From JANXVV01 sp038230975 (lineage in GTDB: Bacteria; Planctomycetota; Phycisphaerae; Tepidisphaerales; Tepidisphaeraceae): 40,189 nt of DNA. Positions 15,355 through 24,590 of this stretch are shown in pieces. Location of the stretch: assembly GCA_038230975.1 (NCBI GenBank), contig JBBRMF010000014.1, forward strand, positions 1 to 40,189, given 5' to 3'. Made by a program: the position numbers and the translations under genes. Position 1 is the first letter of the stretch. Each line of letters begins with the position of its first letter. The notes under the pieces were generated by a model that saw nothing but the letters and a program-made list of their open reading frames with translations, did not search any database and had not been told where the DNA came from.

Positions 15355-17523
15355 CTAAGGTTTCGGCGCGCTTTCCTCGATAAACTTCATTGCTTGCGGC
15401 ATCGAAACAAATTCAACATGCCCGTCGCCAAAAAGCATATTCACGCCCTCATTGCCACCGCTATCGAGCTTCTCGTAAGCCAACAGTCGATCCGCCGGGA
15501 GATCGTTCTTTTTTCCCTTGCCTAGATAGACATAATCGGAGTGTTCATTAACCCACGCCGCCATCTCTGCGACAGGCAACTTCTCCGTCGGAATTTGTTG
15601 CTTGCCCGTGGGTGAGATGAAAACTGCGGGAACCACATCCCCATTCACAAGCGAACCCAAGTCGGGTGGGAGTTTACCGCCATTTTTGTCGGCATAGATA
15701 ATGCACATCGTCCCTATCTCGCGCAGATTCGAGCCTGACTTTACTCGATTCGCGGATGCGCGGGCTTTGCTCAATGCGGGTAGCATGAAGCCCAACGTGA
15801 GCGCCGGCGACGCTGACATATAGGTCGATAACGGATCAGTTCCCAGGATGGCGCTGCCGGGAAACGGGCTAACTCCTTTGTAGTAAAAGCCCGAATCGTC
15901 TGACCAGGTGACATCTGCGGCGGAAGAAAGGTTGGCCATCAGCGGTGCCATCGGCGGAAGTACGATTAAAGGGGACGGAATTCCGAAAAGATCCCCAAAC
16001 CCAACAAGCCGCGAGACAAAAACCCACGAGCCATAGTTGACCTGAGCCAACCGAACCAGGTCCGTATATTGCACGCTTCCGGCCGATTCCGCTCCGAGTC
16101 TTTTGAGGACGGCCAGAAAATCCGGATTCTCCAAAATCGAAGGCGATTTCGCCGCGACAAATTTCGCCGCACCGACAACGGTCTGCGGTAACAAGGCCGC
16201 GTACCAATTACCGTCCTGAATCGCCCAGGCCGGTGTGACAATCGGAATCGCCAGATAGTGAACGGTAAGATCGCCGATCTTTCGTTTCTGGATTTCGATC
16301 GTCATTCCCTCTTCATGAAAGTTAGCCACAATCATCTGATTGATGAATTGCTCCATTTTCGAAAGGGATTGCTCGGCTTTGGCGGCATCGGTCAGATGAT
16401 TGACAAGCACCGCGCCGGCCAGACTGAACCCGCCGATATTCGGATCGATATACCCCACCCATTCGCTGCCGAACACGCCCAGCAAATCCTTTTGCACCTC
16501 CATCCCGGTCATTTGATTAACCTGCTGAATGGCCCCATCAACCTGATCGCGAATAGCCGGATCAAATTGAGCGACTCCATCGCGAACTTGCCCGATAAAA
16601 CCAGCCAGATTGAAACGCCCCGCCGACACGTGGGTGCTGGTTTTAGGCACAACTTTGAGGGCATCACCGGACAATGCGCCACCATCTAACATCTTGAGCA
16701 GGCCGATGCGCGGCGCGGGAGCGGCGACGAAAGCAGACTCCATCCAGTCCTTGCCATCAAATCCGGCGGCAATCGTGATCCGCTTCAACCCGGCAAACCC
16801 GAGGCCGTCGCGGATTTTCGGCCACATCTCTCTGTCTTTCGCTTCCCCGAACTGATTCACAAGTTCATTCGCGTTCGAGACGATTCCTTCAACGTTCACA
16901 TAAAATGCAACGGTAGGATCCGCGACCACATGGGTCATCGATTCTTTGAATGCTTTGTCGTTCGCAAGCGCCTGCGCATCACCCGCGGCCGCGCCTGCCG
17001 TGAGCGCATCAAATGCAGGCGACATCTTCCCAACGGTGATGATGACCAGACCCTTCGCTTCCTTCGCGACGATCGGCACGGGCAAACCTTCGGCCTTAGC
17101 TAACAGGTCTTTCACAGTCGCCAGAAGCGCAGGCGCATCGGCACCGGCATCACACAGCACCGCCAATCGCGGTGAAGGTTCTCCACCTTCCACACCCATC
17201 GCGCCCACATACAGCGCTGATGGATGCTTCCACATCGGTTTAGCCACCGCGGAAATGATGGGCAGGATCTGGGCCGCTTCAGGATCTTCCTTGCCGATTC
17301 GGTTCAACACCTGTGGTAGAAATTCATTGATCAATTGGGCAAAGTCCGACGCATCGAGCACTGCTTTGAGATGCGAGGTTTCATACCCCGGCCCCATTGA
17401 ATCGGCACCGCGCCAGCCGGCATAAATCACCGCATCGCCTGGCAATCGATCGGCCAACGGTTGCGCAAGAACAATGGACGGCAAAATGAGCAGAGCTATC
17501 AAACTGAAAAGATGTTTCCGCAT
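15355..17523 (-). CDS. Large secreted protein with a prepilin-like C-terminal segment (DUF3352-like), copy 2
   Basis: The 722-residue product has a signal peptide (MRKHLFSLIALLILPSIVLA, cleavage before QPLADRLP). The mature N-terminus QPLADRLPGDAVIYAGWRG parallels the copy 1 start QPLSERLPASTWVYSGW. The C-terminal part reads FMLPALSKARASANRVKSG, SNLREIGTMCIIYADKNGGK and VNMLFGDGHVEFV, the same prepilin-like tail. Overall order and length match the downstream paralogue, so the pair arose by duplication. An AAAGG site precedes the ATG by about 6 bp. No enzymatic motif was seen. Fusing a DUF3352-like body to a pseudopilin-like tail suggests an envelope-associated role, but that is inference. Confidence 0.78.
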   Translation of the reverse strand: MRKHLFSLIALLILPSIVLAQPLADRLPGDAVIYAGWRGADSMGPGYETSHLKAVLDASDFAQLINEFLPQVLNRIGKEDPEAAQILPIISAVAKPMWKHPSALYVGAMGVEGGEPSPRLAVLCDAGADAPALLATVKDLLAKAEGLPVPIVAKEAKGLVIITVGKMSPAFDALTAGAAAGDAQALANDKAFKESMTHVVADPTVAFYVNVEGIVSNANELVNQFGEAKDREMWPKIRDGLGFAGLKRITIAAGFDGKDWMESAFVAAPAPRIGLLKMLDGGALSGDALKVVPKTSTHVSAGRFNLAGFIGQVRDGVAQFDPAIRDQVDGAIQQVNQMTGMEVQKDLLGVFGSEWVGYIDPNIGGFSLAGAVLVNHLTDAAKAEQSLSKMEQFINQMIVANFHEEGMTIEIQKRKIGDLTVHYLAIPIVTPAWAIQDGNWYAALLPQTVVGAAKFVAAKSPSILENPDFLAVLKRLGAESAGSVQYTDLVRLAQVNYGSWVFVSRLVGFGDLFGIPSPLIVLPPMAPLMANLSSAADVTWSDDSGFYYKGVSPFPGSAILGTDPLSTYMSASPALTLGFMLPALSKARASANRVKSGSNLREIGTMCIIYADKNGGKLPPDLGSLVNGDVVPAVFISPTGKQQIPTEKLPVAEMAAWVNEHSDYVYLGKGKKNDLPADRLLAYEKLDSGGNEGVNMLFGDGHVEFVSMPQAMKFIEESAPKP

Positions 17524-17630
17524 GATGACCTTTCGGGCCAGAGAGATTGTACGGGATCACACGCGAATATCTCGCGCCGCGCGAGGGAAAGCAAGCGACA
17601 AACGAGACCGACTTTCACCACCCTAGATAG

Positions 17631-17648
17631 CCCCGGGCATGCCCGGGG
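17631..17648. repeat. Perfect 18-bp palindrome downstream of mnmE
   Basis: CCCCGGGCATGCCCGGGG is a perfect palindrome 42 bp past the mnmE stop. It may be a REP-like element or a terminator hairpin, although no T-run follows on the minus strand. Confidence 0.6.
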
Positions 17649-17689
17649 GCATTCGTGCGATACCGGGCAATCGACGATTTCCCAACGGT

Positions 17690-19048
17690 TCATTTGCCGA
17701 TGCAGAAGGCCGAAAAAACGCGCGTGAGCACATCATCCGGGGAGACGGTTCCGAGAATCGAACCGAGCGCATCGAGCGTTTCGCGGAGTTCCAACGCGAG
17801 CAATTCGCTGCCGTTGGAGATCAAGTCTTTAGCGCGTTCGATTGCGGTTCGGGCTTCGCCGATCGAATGAAGATGGCGAGCATTTAACGCCAGATTTCCT
17901 TCGGTTGGGGCCGAACCGAATGCAAGTTCATCCAGTCGAGCGCGGAGAACATCGAGATTGCTCCTCGAACGCGCCGACACAAGCAACCCAGATCCGCTTT
18001 CAATGTTTGAGGGAGCCACAAGATCGCTCTTGGTGTAGATCACGCAATGCGGCGGTCGGCTTGGTGACATCGGCGCCTCAGTCGATGAAGCATCATGCAC
18101 CAGAAGAACTAAATCCGCCGACTCGACTTCACGAAGCGCATGCTCCTGCATTTGCCGTGAGATTTGCGAAATCGGCGAATCAGATGGAGAATTCTCTATG
18201 AGTAATGCGGATTCCGAAATTTCGATTCCCGCCACATCAATCAGTCGAATCATCCCGCGATTGAGCGCAATTTCCGTGGAGACTGCATCGCGTGTCGTGC
18301 CTGCCGCGGCCGAGACAACCGCACGATCCTTACCTGCCAACGCGTTTAGCAGCGTGCTTTTGCCGGCGTTGGGTCGGCCGAGCAGTACGGCTCGCGGTTC
18401 ATGGGTCAGCCGTTCAAAACGGGAGCTCTGGCGGACCATCTCACACAGGATTTCATCCACCTGGTGAAGACGGTCTGTGATCTCCGGGCCGGACAAAAAC
18501 GAAACATCCTCTTCGGTGAAATCAATTCCGACTTCCACGAGCGCCAAAGTCTCGGCGACCAGATCCATGGCGGGCTTCAGTCGGCGTGCCAGTTCACCGG
18601 AAAGCAGCTTCCGCGCCGCGGCCAACTCCCGCTCGTTATGGGCAGCGATGGTCGCTGCAACGCCCTCGGCCTCGGTCAAATCAAGTCGTCCGTTAAAGTA
18701 TGCGCGGGCCGTAAATTCCCCCGCTTCGGCATTGCGTGCACCGCTTGCGATCAAAGCATCAAGCAGCATTCGAACCAACAACGGATTCCCCGGAACATGG
18801 AATTCAATCAAATCTTCGCCAGTGTAACTATTCGGGGATTTAAAAACGTAAACCGTGACGGGGATCGCCAACTTGCCCAGGCACAATTCGCAAGCCAGCG
18901 CCCCTCCAGGTGTGAATGTTGCCGCAGGGCAAAGCAACTGAGCGAGCGTCCATGCCTGCGGTCCACTCGCGCGGACGATCATCCTCGCCGCCGGACCGAC
19001 CGCACTGCTGATGGCCACGATCGTGTCGTGCGATGACTGCGATGACAT
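17690..19048 (-). CDS. mnmE: tRNA modification GTPase MnmE (TrmE)
   Basis: With MnmG it builds the xm5 group on wobble uridine of several tRNAs, using folate and GTP. The 452-residue product has the N-terminal folate-binding domain (about 1-120, with SYTGEDLIEFHVPGNPLLV) and a helical domain. The inserted G domain carries GRPNAGKS (224-231), GTTRD (250-254), DVAGIE (271-276; the usual DTAG has Val) and TKSD (339-342, NKxD class). The C-terminal motif CIGK (449-452) has the catalytic Cys. The gene follows yidC on the same strand, a common bacterial order, separated by about 217 bp that contain an inverted repeat. Confidence 0.96.
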   Translation of the reverse strand: MSSQSSHDTIVAISSAVGPAARMIVRASGPQAWTLAQLLCPAATFTPGGALACELCLGKLAIPVTVYVFKSPNSYTGEDLIEFHVPGNPLLVRMLLDALIASGARNAEAGEFTARAYFNGRLDLTEAEGVAATIAAHNERELAAARKLLSGELARRLKPAMDLVAETLALVEVGIDFTEEDVSFLSGPEITDRLHQVDEILCEMVRQSSRFERLTHEPRAVLLGRPNAGKSTLLNALAGKDRAVVSAAAGTTRDAVSTEIALNRGMIRLIDVAGIEISESALLIENSPSDSPISQISRQMQEHALREVESADLVLLVHDASSTEAPMSPSRPPHCVIYTKSDLVAPSNIESGSGLLVSARSRSNLDVLRARLDELAFGSAPTEGNLALNARHLHSIGEARTAIERAKDLISNGSELLALELRETLDALGSILGTVSPDDVLTRVFSAFCIGK

Positions 19049-19265
19049 GGCAACACCGCCAGAAAACCAGATGAATCACCACCCACGAAGACACACGAAA
19101 AAATCACACGAAACAATCCAAAAAATTGGCCCCGAATACCGAATGGATAAAGTCTTCTTCGTAAAATTTGTCGCGTCTCTTCGTGGGCGGATTGCATTCT
19201 TCTGAATCAAACCACCCGGCCCACGAACGATTCCGTCCGCTAAAGCAGACCCAGCGAAATTCAAT
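19049..19265. other. yidC-mnmE gap with an inverted repeat
   Basis: CCCACGAAGA at 19082-19091 faces TCTTCGTGGG at 19178-19187 (10 bp, perfect). Short ACACGAA direct repeats lie within the left part. No gene was recognised. It may be a decayed short repeat element or a 5' leader of mnmE. Confidence 0.4.
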
Positions 19266-21374
19266 CTATTTCTTCCCTTTTTTCAGCGTTCGATCCTGAT
19301 CGTTCTTTGCCTGCTCGGCCATGGCCTGAAGTTTGGCCATGAAACCCGCGATGCCGCCCACCGGTTTTTCGGGCGGTGCGTTTTTCGCGCGGCGGACACC
19401 GCCGCCACCTAAATCATCGCGCTTGATCGGTGGGCCATCGATAATCACCACGCCGGCTTTTTCTTTTTCGTCGCGTTCCTTGATGTGATCGCGAATCCGC
19501 TTCGATTCAACGATGCCGATCAAAGTGCTGGTGAAAATGTACAGGTTCAATCCACTCGGCTGACCATATAGAAAAAGCGGGAAGAGGAAGATCGACATCC
19601 ACTTCATCATTTTCTGCTGTTGCTCCTGCTCAGGAGTGCTGGCCACGGGTTGGGGTTGAAATTTTTGCTGAATGAAAAACATGACAGCCATCAACACCGG
19701 CAGGATGTTGATCGCATCAACATGGATCTTCCAGAACTCCAATGGGGTTGCAAAGTGAAACAATCGATCCGGTTGCGACAGATCCCTGATCCACGTCAAA
19801 TGCACGCCACCAAACATCAGGAACGGGGCATGGCGAATTTCGAATGTGCTTTGCAGTGAACTCCACAGCGCGATCCAGATCGGCATCTGCAGGAACATGG
19901 GCAGGCATCCGAGGAACGGCGCAACACCCTGCTCACGATAAAACTCCATCTGCGCTTTTTTCAGTGCATCCGGATCATCCTTATGCTTATTTTTGAGCCG
20001 TTCCATTTCCGGACCCATCTTGGTCATCCGCGACATGGAGATTTGCGATCGCTTGGTAATCGGGTGGAGAATCAATCGCACCAGACAAACCAGCCCGATG
20101 ATCGCCAGACCCCAATCGCGGAAGATTGAATGGAAGCCTTTGAGCAGCCACACCAGCAGGTTGATGAGTTTTGCCGAGGTCAGGATTCCGCACCAACTGC
20201 CGGTCAGCACCAGCGTTTCATCGTAGTTCAGCGGATAGTCGGAGTAATAGTCATTCTTAATCACATCGCGAAGTTTAGGGCCGACAAAGACATTGAGTGT
20301 AAATGCCTTGGAGCCGTTTGCGGGCACGTCCATGTCGCCGGTTTCAATCGCAAGAGCAACCGAGTGCAGCAGCGTATCTTGAACTTGAGGATTCAAAAGC
20401 GTTGCATCGATGCGGGTCAATGGCAACCGATCGCCGTTTGATTCAGTGCCGCGCAGGATCGCGTCGAAATAGGCGCTGCTCATGCCGGTCCACAGAATGG
20501 GCTCTGGTTTCATCGCGCGAACATCAAGCGTGCTATCCGACTTCACGGAACCCACAGCCGTGTGACCGATGAGAACATTCTTACTTCCCCCATCGAACCC
20601 CGCGACGATTTCCTGCATATCGCGGCTGTTTTCGGACTTCGGGGTGTTCGTACCATTGAATGCCAACTTCACTTTCAACGGCAGCGCGGTCAGATTCGCC
20701 ACGGCATAGTTGACGAGCATTTCATAGCCGGCGGATTTATCGTTCTTGTCGCGCACTTCGTACGTCTTGGTGATCCGAAGCTGTGGAGCGCCAGCGGTAT
20801 CTTGCAGATCAACGGTAAAGCTTGCGGAGTTGCGGTTACCGGTTGAACCCGCCACCGGAACCACCGACTGCCATAAGACAGTGTCCAACGAAACCTGCGG
20901 CGCACCGTTAACGCTGATTCCGCGCGTGGCCAGTGACGCGACTAACGGTGAACTGACATCATAAGGCGTCTGAAAAACAAACGGCTTGGGCTGATCATAC
21001 TGATTGCGAAAGTGGTTCAGCGTGACCGACGCGATGGCCGCGCCACGATTGCTGAGGGTCACCCCCAGCGGATAAAGGCTCTTGGGTTTGTCAGAATTCG
21101 GATCGTAGTCCGTCGAACCGATCACCACTTCCGTCGCTGACATGGCTCCCTTCACCGCGCCTACAACGCCCGATCCAGTTGTAGCCGGACTCGTCGAGGG
21201 CGATGTGGAAGAGGCAACTGTAGTCGAACCACCGGTGGCGGGTTGATTCGTCGTTGTGTCCGGGCCGAATTTCCAGTTGTTCTTCTTCGCCAGGTAAGGG
21301 TAGACCACCTGCATCCAAAAAAAGCTCAGGGCGAGCATCACCGTCATCATCAGCCACTTTTGCTTTTGGTTCAT
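19266..21374 (-). CDS. yidC: Membrane protein insertase YidC
   Basis: Inserts and folds inner-membrane proteins, alone or with SecYEG. The 702 residues are longer than E. coli YidC (548). The N-terminal membrane helix (about 5-25) is followed by a low-complexity Thr/Ser-rich linker (about 40-75), a large periplasmic beta-type domain (about 80-390), and the conserved 60KD_IMP core (about 400-640). The core includes LILHPITKRSQISMSRMTKM and LGCLPMFLQMPIWIALWSSL. The tail is basic and Gly-rich with QAKNDQDRTLKKGKK, as expected for ribosome contact. The start is 2 bp after the metallophosphoesterase stop, so the two are co-transcribed. Confidence 0.96.
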   Translation of the reverse strand: MNQKQKWLMMTVMLALSFFWMQVVYPYLAKKNNWKFGPDTTTNQPATGGSTTVASSTSPSTSPATTGSGVVGAVKGAMSATEVVIGSTDYDPNSDKPKSLYPLGVTLSNRGAAIASVTLNHFRNQYDQPKPFVFQTPYDVSSPLVASLATRGISVNGAPQVSLDTVLWQSVVPVAGSTGNRNSASFTVDLQDTAGAPQLRITKTYEVRDKNDKSAGYEMLVNYAVANLTALPLKVKLAFNGTNTPKSENSRDMQEIVAGFDGGSKNVLIGHTAVGSVKSDSTLDVRAMKPEPILWTGMSSAYFDAILRGTESNGDRLPLTRIDATLLNPQVQDTLLHSVALAIETGDMDVPANGSKAFTLNVFVGPKLRDVIKNDYYSDYPLNYDETLVLTGSWCGILTSAKLINLLVWLLKGFHSIFRDWGLAIIGLVCLVRLILHPITKRSQISMSRMTKMGPEMERLKNKHKDDPDALKKAQMEFYREQGVAPFLGCLPMFLQMPIWIALWSSLQSTFEIRHAPFLMFGGVHLTWIRDLSQPDRLFHFATPLEFWKIHVDAINILPVLMAVMFFIQQKFQPQPVASTPEQEQQQKMMKWMSIFLFPLFLYGQPSGLNLYIFTSTLIGIVESKRIRDHIKERDEKEKAGVVIIDGPPIKRDDLGGGGVRRAKNAPPEKPVGGIAGFMAKLQAMAEQAKNDQDRTLKKGKK

Positions 21375-21376
21375 TT

Positions 21377-22138
21377 CTATCTTCCGTCAATCAATCGGGT
21401 GCCCAGGAAATCATCCAGGGCGTCAATGGCGTGAACTTTCTTGACCGTCGTCTGCACATCGTAAGGTACGCGTACAAATTCAACGGCGGTGTCGGACACC
21501 AGCACAAAACTACTCCGCGGATCTCGATCGCGCGGCTGGCCGACGCTGCCTACGTTGATGATCGCCTTTTCATCCGTCAGCTCGAACCGATAGTCAAGCT
21601 CGTCAGGACTATAAAAATCCGGCCCTTCTAGAAACACCCCCGGCACATGCGTGTGACCCACAAAACAGAGCCGCTCAAAACGTTCAAAAATGCTGACAAA
21701 TTTTCCCGGGTTCGTGTAAATGTCATCGGGAAAGATGTATTCATTAATCGGCCGACGAGGTGAAGCGTGTACGCCCACGAATTCATTGGTCCGAATCCGA
21801 ACCGGCAGATTGCCTAGAAACTTCCAACGATCGGCTTTGCGGACCGGATCCGGATCGGTCTCAAAGCAATTGCGCGTCCAGTAACAGGCTGATTCCGCGC
21901 CACTGTTAAAATTAAATGGTTCGTAAAACACCGCGAAATCGTGATTTCCCATGATCGACGCCCGACATCGGCTGGCTACCAGGTCCAGGCACTCCATTGG
22001 ATTGGGCCCGTAACCGATGATGTCACCGAGGCAAATAATATGCTGCACTTCCCGCTTATCGATCTCTTCGAGAACGGCGGTCAACGCTTCCAGATTACCA
22101 TGAATATCGCTGACAATCGCGAACATGCGGGGTTCCAT
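21377..22138 (-). CDS. Metallophosphoesterase (YfcE/MJ0936-like)
   Basis: Two-metal phosphoesterase of 253 residues. Motifs in order: VSDIHGNLEAL (D11, H13), CLGDIIGYGPNP, IMGNHDF and CFVGHTHVPG, which together supply the calcineurin-like metal ligands. Members act on phosphodiesters or phosphoprotein substrates; the true substrate here is not evident. The ATG at 22138 follows GGGGAAG very closely, and a second in-frame ATG (22126) gives MFAIVSDIHG and is equally plausible. It is first in the cluster leading to yidC and mnmE. A functional link to YidC is not implied beyond co-transcription. Confidence 0.9.
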   Translation of the reverse strand: MEPRMFAIVSDIHGNLEALTAVLEEIDKREVQHIICLGDIIGYGPNPMECLDLVASRCRASIMGNHDFAVFYEPFNFNSGAESACYWTRNCFETDPDPVRKADRWKFLGNLPVRIRTNEFVGVHASPRRPINEYIFPDDIYTNPGKFVSIFERFERLCFVGHTHVPGVFLEGPDFYSPDELDYRFELTDEKAIINVGSVGQPRDRDPRSSFVLVSDTAVEFVRVPYDVQTTVKKVHAIDALDDFLGTRLIDGR

Positions 22139-22595
22139 CTTCCCCGGGGATGAGCTGACCGGTGGAGTCGAGAGATACTAAGGCGTTTGGCGTTGTGCGT
22201 CAATTCGGCCAGAGCGACTTTGGAGGCTCAATTATTCCCACGCATTGAAATCGACAGGCAAAGTCACCGAATGAATCGTAAGAATGTGACCCCTCTCAGC
22301 GTACAGCCATCGAGCTAAGATTCGGCCAATCACAACACGCGCGATGGAACAAAACGGAACAAAATGGAACACTTTTCGGGGTGTTGCAAAAAGCAACATT
22401 TCATCGGTTCCGGGGAAGGCGGGCGGATTTGTCCTACTTGATTGTTTGGAAGTAGGGGGCTGATTCGCAGTTTTTTAATTTCTGGATTTTTGGGGTGTAA
22501 TTGAAAAAGGGGACATCACTCAATTTGATCTCGCAGGGTCCGCACCGCTGACCGATTTCAACCCCGCGTGGAGAGGGTGGATTCCTTGACGACCG

Positions 22596-22632
22596 GACCG
22601 AAGCGATATTGGCGCTTGCCGATGGACGGTAT
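22596..22632. repeat. Dispersed repeat, copy 1 (family C)
   Basis: A 23-nt block (22596-22618) identical to 26943-26965, then four differing bases, then TGGACGGTAT at the same spacing. Sharing this with a site 4.3 kb away argues for a dispersed element. The direction and any function are unknown. Confidence 0.55.
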
Positions 22633-22679
22633 GCACCGGGAAGCCAACGGTTCGCATTGAGCTTGGGAAAAAATGGTGA

Positions 22680-22734
22680 CATGGGCGTCTCGCCCGTGCT
22701 TTCTTCCGAAAAAAACGCGGGCGAGACGCCCACG
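22680..22734. repeat. Palindromic repeat, family B, copy 1
   Basis: The arms at 22680-22698 and 22716-22734 are built on GGGCGTCTCGCCC and GGGCGAGACGCCC. The same arms occur at 34646-34712 with a similar A/T-rich loop, so this is a dispersed REP-like element. Confidence 0.75.
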
Positions 22735-22873
22735 CCACCTAAAAATTCCCAGGCTCAGTGTGGACCCTAAGGGTTAATATGCACCCCAGCGAACGCTCGC
22801 CCCAAAACAGAACGTCGCCGATTGCGCCCCACTCCTCGAACCTCCCCCGGCGACGACGTGCGGAAGAGTGTTG

Positions 22874-22947
22874 CCCCCGTCCGGTTTTCCCTCCCGGTGC
22901 GATGAGGAGTTAGGCGCGGTTATCCGGGGAAGGAAACCGGACGAGGG
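22874..22947. repeat. Long imperfect hairpin
   Basis: 22874-22897 pairs with 22924-22947 (19 of 24 positions, several others G-U capable in RNA). The core is GTCCGGTTT/AAACCGGAC. It could be a structured RNA or a repeat element; no flanking gene explains it. Confidence 0.4.
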
Positions 22948-23217
22948 TGAACTACATGTGCGCGCGAGCGCGATCGTAGCGATGAGAGCAGGACTAAAAA
23001 AAAATGCGAGCCGGTTTATTTCTCTTATTTTTGGCCCATAAGCGAAGGGGTTTTGGACACGAGAACCAATAACATCTCAAGCTCATTGCGGACCCTACGG
23101 GCTCAACGGCGTTGATGGGTACTGACGCCCCTATATTCTCGCAACGCGGTCGCGTACGCCATGACAAATTGCGTCAACCACATGAGATTATTAATGCCCG
23201 GCGTTTCAGGTGTGAAT

Positions 23218-23251
23218 CGCTGGATTGCCCTGCATCGCGGGCAATCCAGCG
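23218..23251 (-). terminator. Hairpin downstream of the CMD-family gene
   Basis: A perfect 13-bp stem (23218-23230 with 23239-23251) and an 8-nt loop, 16 bp past the stop codon at 23268. No T-run follows on the minus strand. Position and strength suggest it ends or protects the transcript. Confidence 0.55.
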
Positions 23252-23267
23252 TTACTCGACTCGGTAT

Positions 23268-23819
23268 TCAGTGAGTCAGCGCCGCCAGCGGCTCGGCCTT
23301 GGGGAAATCGATCACTGTTTCCGCCACATGGTTGAAGTAATTGGTGAAGATATTGAGCGCCACGTTGGCGACCACTTCCGTGATCTCCGCGTCGCTCGCG
23401 CCAGCGGCGCGCAGTGCCGACAGGTCGTCGTTGGAGACATGGCCGCGCGCCTCGACGGTCTTGCGGCTGAAGTGAAGAATGGCATTCGTCTTGGGATCGA
23501 CCGCGGTTCCCCTTCGGGCGTCGGTGATTTGTTCCGCGTTCAGCCCTGACATCTTACCGAGCGTCGAATGCGCAGCAACGCAATAGCCGCACTCGTTTGC
23601 CTCACCAACCGCCAGGGAAATTTGCTCCCGGGTCTTCGCTGGCAGTACGCCGCGGGCAAGTTCCCCGCTGAACTGGAGGTACGCGTTGAGCGCCGCAGGG
23701 GAGTGCGCCAGTCCTCGCATCAGATTCGGCACCATACCCAGCTTGGACTTCACTGCCGCCAGGAGATCCTTGGACTGGCCGGTGGCGTTTTCGGGGGCGA
23801 TAGGGGTAATACGTGACAT
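23268..23819 (-). CDS. Carboxymuconolactone decarboxylase / AhpD-like family protein
   Basis: All-helical AhpD-like protein of 183 residues, matching the 'peroxidase-related' branch. It carries the redox motif C-x2-C-x3-H in NECGYCVAAH (C77, C80, H84) and the family segments REQISLAVGEANE and ALNIFTNYFNHVAETVIDFP. Such proteins use the Cys pair to reduce peroxides or serve as alkylhydroperoxidase partners; a decarboxylase role is unlikely for this branch. A palindromic site (23905-23918) 86 bp upstream of the start matches the one in the tetR promoter, so the TetR regulator encoded next door probably represses this gene. It is downstream of tetR on the same strand. Confidence 0.9.
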   Translation of the reverse strand: MSRITPIAPENATGQSKDLLAAVKSKLGMVPNLMRGLAHSPAALNAYLQFSGELARGVLPAKTREQISLAVGEANECGYCVAAHSTLGKMSGLNAEQITDARRGTAVDPKTNAILHFSRKTVEARGHVSNDDLSALRAAGASDAEITEVVANVALNIFTNYFNHVAETVIDFPKAEPLAALTH

Positions 23820-23904
23820 GATCCATTCCTTTCATACACTGTTTTTGCGTCGGTTCATCAGGCCAAATCGGCCCATCACATCGAACCGCGACAGGAATGT
23901 AAAC

Positions 23905-23918
23905 AGACAGGTCTGTCT
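23905..23918. promoter_or_regulatory. Candidate TetR operator O1, upstream of the CMD-family gene
   Basis: AGACAG-GT-CTGTCT, a perfect 6+6 inverted repeat. It shares the pattern AGACMG-NN-CTGTMT with the site inside the tetR promoter (24596-24609). Confidence 0.65.
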
Positions 23919-23989
23919 TTTTATTCCACATGGGGCTTTTTTCCATCTGACTTGCTGGTGAGGGGACGCAGGCGAATGCTTTTACCGCA

Positions 23990-24583
23990 TTAATGTGATG
24001 CCGTTGGCTGCGCGCCACGGATAAGGACCAACGACGCATCACGGGCGACGTCCGCGACGTTTTGCGGCCCGTGGATCGCGGAGGTGACCAGCGCCCCCTC
24101 GACCAGCATCGCCACAGCCGGTGCAACTTTTGCGGCGGCTTCCTTCCCGATCGATTCCTCAATCAAACCGCGCAGAAACTTCGCGAAGCGCCGTTTATAA
24201 CCGCGCACGAATGCCGGCCCAGGGTGCGATGGATCCGCAAGTTCAATCAAAGCATTCGCAAATGCGCAACCCCTGAATTCCGCGCTGCCCAACAAGTCCT
24301 TCAACGCCGCAAAAAAGGCTAGCAGGCTGCTCTTTGCGCGCTTCCGGTGCTTTTCCATTGCGCTGCGGAAGAATTCCAGAACCACTTCCTCCCGCCGGGC
24401 CAAAGCCGCGAGAATCAGCGCATCCTTCGACGCAAAGTGCGCGTAAAGCGTCATTTTTGCTACCCCCGCCTCGGCGATGATACGATCAATCCCCACGGCA
24501 CGAATGCCTTCGCGATAGAAGAGACGATCCGCCGTATCGAGTAAGCGCTCCCGCGCCTGCGAGTTTGATTTCGTGCGTGGCAC
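23990..24583 (-). CDS. TetR/AcrR family repressor
   Basis: The open frame extends to 24979, but its first 130 codons lie antisense to the sigma-factor gene and are Arg-rich nonsense. The GTG at 24583 gives MPRTKSNSQARERLLDTADR and a 197-residue protein of normal size. The helix-turn-helix spans about 10-55 (RLFYREGIRAVGIDRIIAEA, GVAKMTLYAHFASKDALI). The C-terminal ligand domain includes GCAFANALIELADP. A sigma70-like promoter (TTGACA, 16 bp, TATACA) lies immediately upstream, placing the transcript start at or near the GTG, so the mRNA may be leaderless. The operator within that promoter points to self-repression. The likely signal is a small reactive or aromatic compound, inferred from the neighbouring CMD-family target. 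Confidence 0.88.
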   Translation of the reverse strand: MPRTKSNSQARERLLDTADRLFYREGIRAVGIDRIIAEAGVAKMTLYAHFASKDALILAALARREEVVLEFFRSAMEKHRKRAKSSLLAFFAALKDLLGSAEFRGCAFANALIELADPSHPGPAFVRGYKRRFAKFLRGLIEESIGKEAAAKVAPAVAMLVEGALVTSAIHGPQNVADVARDASLVLIRGAQPTASH

Positions 24584-24590
24584 GAACAAG

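Larger units (their letters stand above)
22139..23267. other. Repeat-rich gene-free region of about 1.1 kb
   Basis: No convincing gene is seen on either strand. It contains three GGAACA units at a 10-bp period near 22349-22374, a palindromic family B element (22680-22734), a long imperfect hairpin (22874-22947), a 37-nt segment shared with 26943-26979, and a terminator-like hairpin (23218-23251). Short open frames here give compositions typical of non-coding DNA. Confidence 0.6.

Noticed and set aside
22434..22738. Minus-strand frames of 72-99 codons in the 22.1-23.3 kb gap
   Set aside because: They run through palindromic and dispersed repeats and show no conserved domain.
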